A DNA stretch of 64,000 bases from Clitopilus passeckerianus. Lineage: Eukaryota; Basidiomycota; Agaricomycetes; Agaricales; Entolomataceae. The notes under the pieces are model-generated. The model did not search any database and was not told where the DNA came from. It saw only the letters and a program-made list of their open reading frames with translations. The DNA is taken from contig CALYLX010000073.1 of the NCBI GenBank assembly GCA_944990035.1, positions 1 to 64,000 of the forward strand, written 5' to 3'. The first letter of the stretch is position 1, and every line of letters starts with the position of its first letter. Below are positions 12,201-24,388 of this stretch, piece by piece. Made by a program: the position numbers and the translations under genes.

Positions 12201-14673
12201 AGGTATGGGAAAATGCTTGAAGCCATGTTGAAGACCAGAGAAATTGCTGTGGAGATTTTAAATTATGTCAAAGGGTCGGCGACTCCGCTTGATGCTATTA
12301 TACAACCACGAGCGGGATCTGTCGGTACGAACGGTGCGGAAATGTCATTTTATATAGACCTCATGCCCTTGAGACTGTACTATAAATGAGACGGCATATG
12401 GAGAATACCTCAGATATCGAGCTGCGTCCGCAGGTAGACACCGCCATCCATTTTAGCCAGTTCATAAACATCTAAAGCGTCCTACGTAATTGTAATTGTA
12501 ACCATGATTACCTACTTTCGGGTGTCGATCCGCTCGGCGACGAACTTCTATTGTGAACTTGCCAATTTCTTTCTGTTATCCTAGGATAGCTATGAAAATA
12601 GAGAGTACAGGCGATAAGTCGTTTAGATGATAAACGGCCAGAATTAAGATGCTGGCTGCTATGCTGCAATCGGGTATCTGAGTTCGACGGCGTCAATCTC
12701 GATGATTAGCGCTTGTCAACAAGCATCAAATGCGATCAAATTCAGACATGTATAAACTGATCTCGGCGCTCATCCTTCTCTTAACCTTCCACCTCTCAGT
12801 TCAAAAGCCTAGCAAGGTGAGAGTACAACATCCAGGAGGCTTGTTCGATATAGGCTTGGGGCTAGCATAGCCTTTCAAATTTCCCTCCTTGGATTGATGG
12901 CTGATTTTCTCCGGCTATACCGGCAAAAGAACTTTCGTACCAGGTCGAGAAAAAACTTCTCAGCAGTCACTACTCTCTGGAAAGAAAAAAAAAAGAGTTC
13001 GGCTCTCCGATGGCAGAAACTCGTGTAAAATTCAACCAAAAAATCTGGAGAATCACCGCATTACCGGCGTTAGGGACGAACTAATTTCCCAGGTTACTTG
13101 CATACCGGGATTATCCAGGTGGAGATCCTCGTACCACCTGATTTCAGGTTCCTGACATCTGAGGGTTGGTAAACACCTAAAGCACTGAAAGTCTTCAGAA
13201 CCTCTTAATGCCGAGTAAACTTGGGTTCTCAGGAGAACTTGGCACTGCAAGAAAAATGCATATACGAACATGTCCGCCGATCGGTAAAGGGGGTCCAAAA
13301 ATAGGGTTAGGAAAACATGTCCTACTGCGCTGCTGTATTCGGACTTCTGTCCGCTCGAGCAGGGAAAGTTTACCACCTCCTATTGAAACGCGGAATACAC
13401 AGCTTACGAGCGTCTGTAGGCCTTGCAAAATGATCAGAAATCCAATGTCTCGGTTTCAGCAGTATTTGGCCGCCTTCCATGCCTATCCCACATGCTCCGG
13501 TCAGAACAAGGCATACCAGTGCATCTGCGTGCTTAGTATCAGGGCTATGCTGTGTTTTCAGCAGCCGATCGCTGTTGCCGCAAATCGGGTTAACGACTGG
13601 TTCAGGTTGTGACACTCGGCTCAACAAGTCATTTCATCAACTACTCCTCATTCACATCTGTTGAGCTCTCGTGTATGTCCGCCCGTGTTATAGGACTCAT
13701 TCCGTTCGGGTGTATGAACGTGAATTCTTGTCTCTCACACAACAGCATAATCCCAACATTGTCCTTCCCGTCTCCCAGTCAAGATGAGCACCTGCCAAAC
13801 TTGATTCAGCTTGAGGAATGTGGCAAGGATAATAATTTTGGTTCGTCCGGTTTCGGGGTGTATCGGCTCACCTCACGCAATGCATTCCCTTCCCAGCGTT
13901 GTATAGGTCCCGCTTCCTGCTCACCCAAACTAGCTTCAACCCCGGTACACGGAGGATCGACTCACTGGTTGACTCAACGGGCACTTGCCACACTCTTTTC
14001 AAACTGGAGGGCGTTTAAGACACATGTTGTTCCCCGCAGCTCCCTCTCCGAGCTAAATACAACGTTTGCAGGATCGATCCAGAACAAGCTACATCCAAGA
14101 ATAGTCACACAAAGCGTGGAGGAGAACCACTACAGCTTTTTTCCCTCATATGAACGACAACGTAAGTTGTCCCTATGACCACACACCCACGAGATAACCA
14201 TGCCAGTCGCAATCTACTATCTATCCCAGATTGAATACGTGAATTACCTTCGTCCCTCGCGGCCTAGCTTCGTGGCCTGGCTTGGGGTCTAGCTTTCCAC
14301 CAGCGGATTGTGCGACTTCCGTCGAGTTGATACACTACTGGAATGTGTTCTCGTCCTCTTCTGTTCCGCTTAAGGTCACTGTAGAATCCCGATTTCGCCG
14401 AGATATCCAGTCTCATCTAAAGCTCTGCCAACAAAGGCACAATCCGCATTCCAAAACGTTGTCAAACCTCTAATCCACAAGATATATGAAAAATTGAGAC
14501 TACCCAGAACTTGGCCTTGGGCACAGAGAATTGAATATCGGCACGGGCTGGCGGGGCCGAGCCATTCAAGATCACACACAGAATGACTCACTCTCAATAG
14601 ATCTATAAGCGGTCGTTCCCTGGCGTTTCATGCAAAGGCTTCTTTGACCCATCTCGATATCACCGTCCCCACT
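9296..14673. other. Gene-poor region of about 5.4 kb
   Basis: I looked for intron-split coding sequence, transposase or reverse-transcriptase motifs and tRNA boxes on both strands and found none I can support. The longest frame (13609-14178, plus) has no recognisable domain. Base composition is ordinary and CpG is present, unlike the depleted tract near 25 kb. It may hold regulatory sequence, non-coding RNA or decayed elements. Confidence 0.4.
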
Positions 14674-16183
14674 ATGAATACTACAGTTCCTCAAGACATT
14701 AAAATCAGTGATCCTCCGACAGATTCCATCTCCTCTGTTGCGTTTAGCAAACAGAGTGACCTGCTTGCCGTCGGAAGCTGGGACAACAGCGTATTTGTAC
14801 CTGGTACTACTATATTCTCACTCTGATTCTTGTGTATTAGGTTCGTATCTATGAGATAAGCAATGGGATATCTATCGGGAAGGCGATGTATAACCAGACT
14901 GGACCCGTTCTGTCTGTTATTTGGAATGCGGTAAGCTGGCAGTATTCAAATGAGATCTACGACCTATTGAACCGCGAATTCTCCGTAATAGGACGATAGT
15001 AAAGTCATCTCAGCCGGTGCAGACAACAAAGGCTGTATGCTCGACGTCGTTACCGGCCAAGTGACGCAGGTCGCACAACATGATGCGCCAATTCGTGTCA
15101 TCAGGTGGGTCGATGCTCCCGGTGCGCAATCAGGCGTTCTGGCCACAGCTAGCTGGGATAAGACTCTTCGTGTAAGTTTTATTGCATCTTCGCTAATTCC
15201 TATATTTGTTTAATGCCCTTCTAAGTACTGGGACCTTCGTGCTCCCCGCCCTGTCGCCACTGTGACGCTCCCCGAGCGTTGCTATGCCATGGAAACTCTA
15301 GGCCAGCTCTTAACCGTTGGAACGGCAGACAGACAATTCCAGGTGTTCAACCTTAATAACCCTACGATCCCGTACAAAGTGCGCTGCCGCTGGCTGTATG
15401 GACCGTTGCTCATCCATCTTGCATAGGTTATGACCTCGCCGCTGAAGATGCAAACCAGGACTATCTCCTGCTTTGCCGCGGCGCATTCCTCTCAGGGCTT
15501 CGCCATTGGGAGCGTCGAGGGACGCGTCGCTATCCAGTAAGTACTTGTGGAAGATTCTTGAACTGACAGGATCCAGGCCGTTGATACAACCGGATGTTCT
15601 CGAATTAGTTACATCGAGGACAAGGACGGCGAGTAAGTGTCACCATTTAATTGAAGAACTCACAGCATTCCACCAGACTCTGAACTCTGGTGTAGCAAGA
15701 ATTATTCTTTCAGGTGCCATCGCGGAGACACCGTTCCTGGCAAGAAAGATCAAGCCAAAGTCTATGCCGTCAACCAGGTCAACTTCCACCCGGTCCACGG
15801 CGGCACTTTCGCAACCTGCGGTATGTACGGGCTTATTCTCATCTGGACTGAAATAACACCATACAGGTTCCGACGGAGTCATCAACTACTGGGACAAAGA
15901 CGCCCGTTGCCGTCTGAAAAGTGGGTAGCCACCCTTCGCGCAATTTGGTACGACCCGTCTAACAAACACTTCCTCTGCCTCCCTTTCCATCGCCGTAGCC
16001 TTCGAGGCTGCCCAGGGATCTATCACTACTTCTGCATTCAACAGTAACGGTTCACTGTTCGCATATGCAGCCTCCTATGATTGGTCTCAAGGCCACCAAG
16101 GTATGACTTCTGGATATCCTAACAAGTTGATGCTCCGCAAGGTGGAGGGCGCTGAAGTCCAGCCTCGCTCTCGCCGAGCCTAG
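14674..16183 (+). CDS. RAE1: RAE1/GLE2 WD40 mRNA-export factor
   Basis: This is a seven-blade WD40 protein that docks on a GLEBS-type nucleoporin and takes part in mRNA export. Exons are 14674-14790, 14841-14930, 14992-15171, 15226-15378, 15427-15536, 15609-15632, 15696-15820, 15867-15920 and 15999-16183, giving 345 residues. Diagnostic strings are ISDPPTDSISSVAFS, AVGSWDNSVRIYE, TASWDKTLRYWDLR, the Rae1-type NYSFRCHR, VNFHPVHGGTFATCGSDG and the C-terminal FAYAASYDWSQGH. The 24-nt exon 6 was placed by family conservation (AI-H-YIEDKDG). An alternative acceptor at 15569 keeps frame but adds unfamiliar residues. The gene converges with TPS1 downstream. Confidence 0.93.
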
Positions 16184-16648
16184 TGGGATCAGGCTGGCTG
16201 TCGCTCAAGATTATCAAGAACTCTTCAAGACCCATTCAACATCGCTCACTCTCTTTTCCTGGCGCTGTACTACTATTCTGCTCGGAATGTAACCCCGCTT
16301 ATGTACTTGTCCTTCGTTTAAAGAAGTGAAATGAAAATTGCAGTTTGTAACCCAAGCACCGTGTCACTTCGAAGTCAACAGAAGCATGTATTCCGTATTG
16401 ATGTTCTGGTATGTGACCTCTATCTACACGACGAGCTGATGTACAAATCTATGGGATGAGAAAGTGACCAAATGCATAGCTCCAAATAACCATAACCATA
16501 AAGACGTAAACGTTTACAACCTAGATAAAATGAATACCGACGAGAGAAAATTGCGGGAATCAACGTGAAGGATGATAGCTAGCTCTGCCGTATTATCCTG
16601 TCCTTGTCATCCAATAGTCACTTGGGTAAAGGGTTCGAAAGAAAGATT
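16184..16648. other. Convergent 3' intergenic region, RAE1 and TPS1
   Basis: This 465-bp stretch lies between the stop codons of two convergent genes and should contain both 3' UTRs. Nothing else was seen. Confidence 0.5.
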
Positions 16649-18627
16649 TCATGAGGGCGTAATAGTGACCCCGCTATTATCGCCATTGACCAGTCCGGCA
16701 GTTGCAGACTCGTCGACATCTCCACCAGGAGCTGCCGTCTTCATTGCAACGCCTTCCACCTTTGGAGCCGGATCCTCGGGTTTCGCCTCCAGAGCAGCCT
16801 GATCCTTGAACTTGAACGTCGCGGGATCCGATGCACCAGCCTGCTTGCCATCCTCAATTTCAAGCCGGCTCATTTCCTTGATGAAGCTGCTACCCCAGAA
16901 CGCAGCGCTGTACTTGTTGACATACTTGAACAGCTTGCGGTGGTTCTCGGCACGGGTAGCTGCGTCCATAGTCACTGCCTCGTGGATCGCGTCGGCGACT
17001 TGCTGGGAATCCCAGGGGTTCACGACGATAGAGCCGTTCAAGCTCTGAGCAGCGCCGGCGAACTCGGAAAGTATCATGACACCTTGGCGAGCTTGTTGGC
17101 AGGCGATGTACTCATATGAAACCTGTATAGCATTAGGCTATCAGCGCAGTCGAGGGTGCAAGGATAGGAAGGCGTACCAGGTTCATTCCGTCTCGCGTAC
17201 TTGACACTAGACAAACATCGCTGACTGCGTATAGAGCGCACAGCTCGTCGAATGCCAAGCTTTTGTGCATGAAATGGATTGGCATGAACTCCACTGTTCC
17301 AAAGCGACCGTTGATACGCCCAACCAGCTCATTGACGGTTGAACGCAAGTTCTGGTATTCTTCAACATCTTGACGGGACGGAACGGCAAGTTGGACGAGG
17401 ACAACCTGGGAGAAAATGTCAACAGGCGTTAGAATAGATCCATGATCAACTTACCTTTCCAATCCATTCCGGATGTTGAGTCAAGAACAGCTCGAGTGCA
17501 TGAAGCTTCTGAGGGACACCTTTGATATAGTCGAGACGGTCAACACCAACGATAACCTTGACACCTCTGAACCGTTGCTCAAGCTGGGAGACACGATTTT
17601 GCACAGCTTCTCGCTTCAAGTTCTGTAACACGAGAATATTGTCATCGGTACGGGAGGGAGAGACCAAATGAGTCATATACGCACGTCGATGAATGAAGCA
17701 GGTTCAATTCCAATAGGGAACGTTCCGACGTGTACGAGGCGCCCTTCGAATTCGACTCCGTTTGGCATAGTTGGCAGACCGAGAATACGGGTGCAGGAGG
17801 ATAGGAAATGACGAGCATAGTCGTATGTATGGAAGCCTATCAGATCGCAATACAGCACTCCGAGCAGGATTTCTCTTCGGACAGGTAATATGCTAGAAAT
17901 GAATGAGCTTCATTTTGTTCAGAATGGAGGAGGTTCGAGCTCACCGATAGATTTCGCTGCTGGGGAAGGGCGTGTGCAGGAAAAACCCGATTTTGACGCC
18001 AGGGATAGGCGAGGCTAATGACGTCGCTTCGCCTTCAATACCCTCCGTAATCTTGGACAACTCGCGAACGGTGAAATCCCCAGCATTGCCGCCGTCAATA
18101 AGTCCGCGCAGCAGCATAGGAAGGAGCATCAGGTGGTAATCCTGGACCCAGACCATCGCATTGGGTGTAACTTGCTGTAATATTGCCTCAGCGAATCGCA
18201 TATTCGCCTGTCGATAGGCGAGCCAGTTCTCTTCGTCGAAGTTCATTTCACCAGGGTGATAATGGAAGAGAGGCCATAGGATTGAGTTGGAGAAACCGTT
18301 GTAATGACGGTCGGCGACATCGTCGTCGAGGTAAACGGCTTGACATGAATACTCCTCCATCAACCGTTTATCTACGAGCGGTCGATCTTTTGGTGGGATG
18401 AAGAATCCTGGCCAACCAATCCATGTGAAGCTGAGCGATTTTTTGAAGCCAGAAAGGGCTGATACGAGGCCTCCCGAGGACATTTTGAAGTGGTATTCGC
18501 CCTTTGCATCCTTGCTAATTGTTATGGGCAGCCGATTAGAGACGACAATGAGATGGCCGTCCTTGGGATTGCTGGTAAGACCAGGCATGGCGTCGCTGGT
18601 GGGCGAGGGCGATGTTGCGGAAGTCAT
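16649..18627 (-). CDS. TPS1: Trehalose-6-phosphate synthase, UDP-forming
   Basis: This is a GT20 retaining glycosyltransferase that makes trehalose 6-phosphate from UDP-glucose and glucose 6-phosphate, the first step of stress-protectant trehalose synthesis. Minus-strand exons are 18627-17945, 17892-17685, 17622-17455, 17405-17178 and 17122-16649, giving 586 residues. Motifs include VSNRLPITI, SSGGLVSALSG, WIGWPG, WVQDYHLMLLP, GFFLHTPFP, VDRLDYIKG, SSTRDGMNLVSYEY and LSEFAGAAQSL, so the active site is complete. Yeast Tps1 has 495 residues. The extra length is mostly a C-terminal tail of about 90 Ala, Pro, Glu and Lys-rich residues after the catalytic fold. Two CCCCT motifs resembling stress-response elements occur about 220 and 310 bp upstream; that is suggestive only. 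No phosphatase domain is present. Confidence 0.96.
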
Positions 18628-19089
18628 TGGGACCGTATGGTATGCAATATAAATACTCGAACAGCGATACTTTGCTCGGTGGCGGTCCTAAGTTTCTGAG
18701 GTATGTTGGCCTGATTGGGGAATGATCAAGTTTGACGGATATCGGCGACCAACGTTCTTCGATCTTAATCGGAGAATTCTCGCTGCTGCTTGCAACGTCT
18801 TCAAAGGACTGAAAGGTTGATGGTAACCAATCCGTATTGGACACAGTCCCCTCATCGATTAAATTCAAAAATTTCTCATGTGCATGAGCGCATATGAAAG
18901 TCATAGCAGAGGTCACTGTTTTGATGGCTCCGTACCACGGCCCCTTCCCGATGTATTACCGTACGGGATCCGTGTAGCTCTCGACCGGATCTTTCAAACT
19001 CTGACGGTTTATTGTGGCTCATTCATATGCAATGCAATTCTGAGGGTGATATTGGGCAAGGATAACAGTACAGAACATCAATGTGTGAA
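18628..19089. other. TPS1 promoter and P0 3' region
   Basis: Both flanking genes are on the minus strand, so this 462-bp stretch holds the 3' end of the P0 transcript and the promoter of TPS1. It includes a TATTTATA-like stretch near 18650 and CCCCT motifs near 18847 and 18937. No gene was seen. Confidence 0.45.
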
Positions 19090-20313
19090 CTAATCGAAGA
19101 GACCGAAGCCCTATAAAACAGCGAACGTGCTTAGTATCGTATGACTCATAAGCTGGAAGGAGACTGACCATATCTTCGTCGGACTCTTCCTTCTCTTCCT
19201 CTTTCTCCTCAGCAGCCGGAGCGGCATCAGCGGAGGCAGCGGCAGCGGGAGCAGCAGCAACGGCGAATGCCTCGGGATTGGCAAGGTATTCCTTGACCTA
19301 TAGGGAAGATTGATCAGCATCACAATCCGATGGATTAGGGAAATGGGACGGAATCAGCAAATATAAAAATATTCAGCAATGTCCTTGAGACATTCAGTAT
19401 TTTCAGTGTGATATTTTTGTGAATAATCATATCCGCCCGAACGCAAGCAGTAAAATATGAGGTTCTCACCTTCTCAGCACCCTCGAAGGTGTACTCGGTC
19501 GAAATAGCAACAGCAATCAAGTTCTTGTATGCGTTGACCAGGGAGTGGGTGACCGAAACGAGGGTGGGGTAGTTAAGAGCCAAGGAGATGGCAGCAATGG
19601 TCTTGATACCAGTCAAGAAGCGGTCAATGAGCTCGCTCTCATCAACATCAAGGACACCAGGGGAGAAGGTGTTGCCAGAGTCGTAGATCTGGACAACAGT
19701 CATTCCATAGGTGAACGGAGAAATGTTCAACATGTTGAGAAGAGTGGCTTCAGAAGGACCGACACGGGTACCGGCAGTGACGACCTTGACGTCGGAAACA
19801 ATTTCAATGGTACCACGAGCGATCTTGGTGGGAATACCCAAAGCCTGGAAGAAGGAGGTCTTTCCGGGTTCCATACCAGTGTTGGCGGCGGGAACGATAA
19901 CGTCCTTGGGAGCGAGGGCACCAGCACGCGCGGGGGCCTTGACCTTGTTAGCGACGATGATCTCGCGAACTTCCTTGAGGTCATCAGCGGTGAAGACGAA
20001 GCCGATGTTTCCCTTGATGTGAGGGAGGAGACGCTCGTATTGGGGGAACTCGGAGAGGATGGTGCGGAGAGCACGGCGAACCATGGTGTTCTTGCCCATC
20101 AAGACAACACCCTTGCCACGGAGAGCGACACGGATTTGATGCATCTGGTTGGAACCGACGTTGTCGACATTGACGATGAAGATGGAAGCTGAAGGGAAGA
20201 GGTCAGATCATTGCCCCCGGGCTCACAAACGTCCTTTGTTACTTACGGTACTTGCCCAAGAGCTCCTTAAGCTTAACAAAGTATTGCTCCTTATCAGCAC
20301 GAGAGGCACCCAT
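19090..20313 (-). CDS. RPLP0: 60S acidic ribosomal protein P0 (uL10)
   Basis: P0 anchors the P1/P2 stalk of the large ribosomal subunit and recruits elongation factors. Minus-strand exons are 20313-20247, 20188-19470, 19297-19169 and 19110-19090, giving 311 residues. Hallmarks are [45 protein letters not shown] and the stalk C-terminus EESDEDMGFGLFD. The final exon carries only GFGLFD and the stop. Three introns have ordinary lengths or nearly so (57-58 nt), but the third from the start of the gene's coding order after residue 262 (19298-19469) is 172 nt and is a possible snoRNA host. Codon use is strongly biased, which produces long false open frames on the other strand. Confidence 0.97.
19346..19438 (-). 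ncRNA. Candidate intronic C/D-box snoRNA
   Basis: Inside the unusually long 172-nt P0 intron, a 7-bp terminal stem pairs GGGCGGA (19438-19432) with TCCGTCC (19352-19346), including one G-U. One T inside each arm lie ATGATTA, a one-mismatch box C, and a perfect box D, CTGA. Additional CTGA copies could serve as D'. The geometry and the host gene fit a C/D snoRNA. The AU-rich guide and the imperfect box C keep this tentative. Confidence 0.35.
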
Positions 20314-20870
20314 TTTAGATTGTGGTTAACTGTAGATTGTTGAATTCTGTTCCTTCGCAGGAATTTGAAAAGCACATACGTGAATTGATGTAAAATATGA
20401 ACTAGTAAGCCTCCCGATTGACCTCTGTGCAGATATTAGGCATCATTTATACGCCTCAGACGTAGAGAACTGACCTGTCTGTGCCAATGGATATTTCAAG
20501 GCAAACAGTTGTGAGTAGGACAAGATCAAAGCCTCAAGCGCGCCGAAATCTTGTGTGTATATCCCGCGTGGGAACTTTGAATAAGGTTTGATGTATTGAT
20601 CCCACCAGGTGGTGTTTCCCAGCTGTTTTGTTCGTTGCCGAAGCCAGCGTCCAAGTCGTCTTCCGCGTTGGACAGCACGGTGAGTCGGCCCTTTGTATCC
20701 TTGGAATTAGAACTCAACATTATTCCTTATAGGTGCTACCACTAAACTAGGCTCTGGCTGCTACATTGCCCTGCTCACTACTGAGCAAGCGGGCACTACG
20801 ACCTTCTGGGCAGCCACGACGCGATTTTCGCCCGTGACGCGAACTGCCTGGACAACTTTCATGCCATGGA
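20314..20870. other. Divergent promoter region, RPLP0 and PPR-like gene
   Basis: This 557-bp stretch lies between two divergently transcribed start codons and should contain both promoters and 5' leaders. No gene or clear TATA box was seen. Confidence 0.5.
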
Positions 20871-23800
20871 ATGTTGCGATGGTGCCAGTCGACCGTCCAC
20901 AGAGCCTTGGACGGCAAGGCATCCACTACCATCTCAACTATTAGGTGTGTGGCTGCAGTGTGACGTAGCCTTGCCGTATTCATTGAAAATTTGACCTTTC
21001 AGGCTCTTCTCTGCGGGTACTATTAGCAGTACACCCAGGGCTGCTACGGCCGCCATTCCCGGCCACACATCTTGCCTCAGGCGCCGGATCTTGAAGCAAC
21101 ACGATACTAGACCTACATTACTATTTTCAACTAATTCTACCTCCGACCTCCAACCAACAATTGCCTCTACAAACGATGCTTTAGCTACGCCGGAAACTGC
21201 CATGCTGAGGGAGGAATCTATTGCCCCAGGAGTTGGCGACGTTAAGCTTCCACTGGGTGAAGCATTGGTGATCCTCAAGGATACTTTCAATGGGCATTCG
21301 ACGACACCCAAAAAGCCCAGCATTGATATCCTAATTAAATGCTACGATACTATCAAGTCACGGCGTGCCCTCAAGAAGCTAAAGGCGCGAGAGTTATCGG
21401 ATTTCATGAGCCTGCTTGGCACATTATCTCTTCCGCTTCCCCGAAAGCGGTGTATATATTTCAGCAAGCTCGAGTCGAATATGGAGGCAGTTCCTGATGG
21501 AACAACGTATTGGGAGCTGGTTCTCGACATTTCTCGAGTGAAGGAGAAAGTTTTGGGTGCGCCGTTGAATGGGACGGATCGGTTTTGGATCATGCGTAGC
21601 CTTCTGGCACAGGTGCAGGTGGATGGCCCCGACGGCCTGAATCCAGGTTGGTATCGACATCCTTGTTCGTCACTATCACTAATTGAATCTCGTCGGCCCA
21701 CAGAACACACACACTGGATCCTGATCAACCGAGCGACGAATCAATACCTTCAAATTTGGAAACACACCCCCGACCCGGAAGTTCATGTTCCCTATTTCAA
21801 CATGTTATTCTCGACAACTTCGCCGAAAGGGCTTGCGATGTTGGTGCCACGTCTTTGTCGAGTGCTGGAACTCCACAAGAACCCGCACACAAGCATACAG
21901 GACGTCCTCTGGCGAGTCGTGCTTGAAAGAGCACACGACCTGACCTCGGATCAGCAAAGTCGTATCCTCTCCCTCATAGTGACGCGCCTCGGGATGGCTG
22001 AAGATGATGCTGTTACCCACAACCACACTGACCCGCCACCACCAACACCCTCGCCGGGACGTGCTGCAATCAGCATTGGAGACCTCAATTCCGCCCTTGG
22101 CCATGCTCTCTTCCCGAGTCATGCTCCACCCACGGCACCTAGGGATGTGCTGGATTGGGCAAGACGTCGTGCCAACACGACCTTCGGTCCTTCCACCCCA
22201 GATTCCATTCGCATGGCACAGCTCATACCTCTCGTCCTGTGCAGACTCTCGAGGACTAGATTTCATTCCATTGATTCTGCACGGGGTATCAAACTCTCCA
22301 ATGCGCTAGAGTGGCGAACGGTGCTTCTGCTCTCCTTTCTACATAACGTCATGGATGGCACGCAACTACTTCCTTCGTCTGTGGAAGATTTACGAGAGAT
22401 TGTTAACACTCTCTGGCGCTCCTGGCAAGGGGTCGACCATGCGGGTGAATGCCGACCGGTTAACGTCACACGCGTCATACTTTCGACCTTTTTTCGCCTG
22501 GCGACCCAAACTAACGACCTTAGCCTTGTGGACAAATGCACACGGTTTTGCATGGAGCATGACCTCTTTCATGTCGGGGACGCCGAACTTGCAGTAGACA
22601 GATGCCAGGTGCTCGACTTACGTGTCGCATATGTGGCAGCATCTGCTGCTTGCTATGGCAAGGATATCGGCGACATCCTCTCTCGCATCGACTATTCGCA
22701 ACCCTCAGCCCGACTTGAGTTACTTCAAGCCGTATTCAGCCATTATGCTCCTCTGGACGCAAATGTAGCTCATTCACTCTACCGACTTGGTCAACAAGAG
22801 CGAATCAAGTTCGATGCCGCGGATGTGCTCGCCATGAACATTACTTTCATCAAGGACCGACAGCTCTCGCGAGCCATACCATTCCTTCGATATCCTTACT
22901 TCACGCACTTGCAGACCGAAGCTCTCGTCGTGACCTTCCTCAACGCCTTCAGACTCGACCGCCGAGAACGGTTGGATCCGGCCCTCGCCAAGACCTTGAG
23001 CGAGATAATGCTCGAGCTTTACAAGGCTAAACCTCCTTCTCTACGCACCAAGTGGCCCATACGCTACTTCTTCCAACTCGCCATCGCCTCGAACCATCCT
23101 TCGCTGGCGATGAAGCTTATTGAGACCATCCATCGGTCGCGCCCACAATTCTTCACGGTCCGGCTTTTCCTTCGGCTCGCAAGAGCTTTTGTTCGTCATA
23201 GGCAAATGCAACTTGCGTCACGCCTCGCGCAGTTCGTTGCGCTCGACGACACCCCATCTTCATGTGACTTTCATCGCAAGGTGTTGCTACTTCTCACAAA
23301 GGCAGGCGCCGACGTTCAAGCTCGTAAACTATACCGAACTGGCGTAGGCAGAGTTGGGCGCCGAACAGGCAGGGAACTAATGGCGCGGGCGGTTAGTTTT
23401 AACCTCAAGAAGCCAGCCTTCATCCACGTCCTTGCGGTCTCCTCCATTCTCAAACGCTACTTGCAGCATCCTCCATCCCTGAAATTCGCGTTCGAGATTC
23501 TCATACGCTCCCACCGATTTAAAGCCGCGAGGAAGGTGCTCAACATCGTACATCCACAACTCGACCTCAACCTCAAGACTTCGCTCTGCAACATATTCCT
23601 CCACGGATACCTCAGGCATCACGTCTTTCGGAATGGCCGCCTTGTTCGTCAAGTCGTGCGTACAAAGGCCTTTCTCGAACGCACGTACCGCTTTCAACCC
23701 GACCGCATCACCATCAACATCGTGATGAAGGCTATGCTACGCTGGCGCCAAGTCATCACGTCCCAGAAGTTGAAGCAGTTGTTTGACCATATGGTACGGT

Positions 23801-24105
23801 TTGGCTATCCTGCTTCAGAACATTGGAAGCAGATTAATGGTGTACCGTTTGGTACCCAGACTGCTGGAGAAGTTGGGCGCATTCCGGATTTTGATTCACC
23901 AATCTCATTCAAGCGACACGTCCAACCTCTTTACAAGATGTTTATCAAGGCATTCTACGTACGTGGTGATGTTACTGCGGCACGCATTATAACAAAGATA
24001 TTGTGGGAGGAAGAGGATGGATGGATGTTGAGAGAACAAGTTGTTAACCAAAGTCGACATAGAGGTGTACTACATCTGAAAAAGAATAACAAACATGACT
24101 TGTAG
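20871..24105 (+). CDS. Large PPR-like alpha-helical protein, probably mitochondrial
   Basis: Exons are 20871-20944, 21003-21646 and 21704-24105, giving 1039 residues. The first exon was found by extending upstream past an in-frame stop. It adds an N-terminus (MLRWCQSTVHRALDGKASTT) rich in Arg, Ser and Thr with no acidic cluster, typical of a mitochondrial presequence. The rest is a long array of amphipathic helix pairs. The segment near the C-terminus containing RFQPDRITINIVMKAMLR reads like a degenerate PPR unit. Such proteins usually bind organelle RNA or the mitoribosome, but I cannot name the orthologue. The 57-nt intron 21647-21703 is in frame and stop-free; it is supported by GTTGGT, a CTAAT branch site and CAG. 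The gene ends in a Lys/Asn-rich tail. Confidence 0.75.
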
Positions 24106-24307
24106 CAACGTTCCTTGGACCTGAAAGGCTGGTAGGCAAGTACAAGACTGGATGGAAGACTAGATGTAATCAGGATAAGGGATAAGCTAATGAGTCAGTG
24201 AGACTCACTCTGTTGCCAAGCCTTTGAACCACATGTTCATTCAACCGAATGGAGGCAAAATATATGACCTGTCATGACTCATACTGACATGCTGAATAAT
24301 CTCAGAC

Positions 24308-24315
24308 TATATAAA
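24308..24315 (+). promoter_or_regulatory. TATA box of the SRA-domain gene
   Basis: TATATAAA stands about 74 bp before the ATG of the SRA gene, inside the CpG-poor tract. Confidence 0.5.
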
Positions 24316-24388
24316 CCCTAGAACCCAGAGTGCTTGGGTTTCTCAAGGTTGCGCGGTAGCCCGTAGTGTACTATCAATTTGCTTCTAA

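Noticed and set aside
13609..14178. 189-codon plus-strand open frame
   Set aside because: No domain, no homology I recognise, and no splice-consistent extension; likely chance in the gene-poor region.
19545..20192. 215-codon plus-strand open frame across RPLP0
   Set aside because: It is antisense to a highly codon-biased ribosomal gene; such bias removes stops from one antisense frame.
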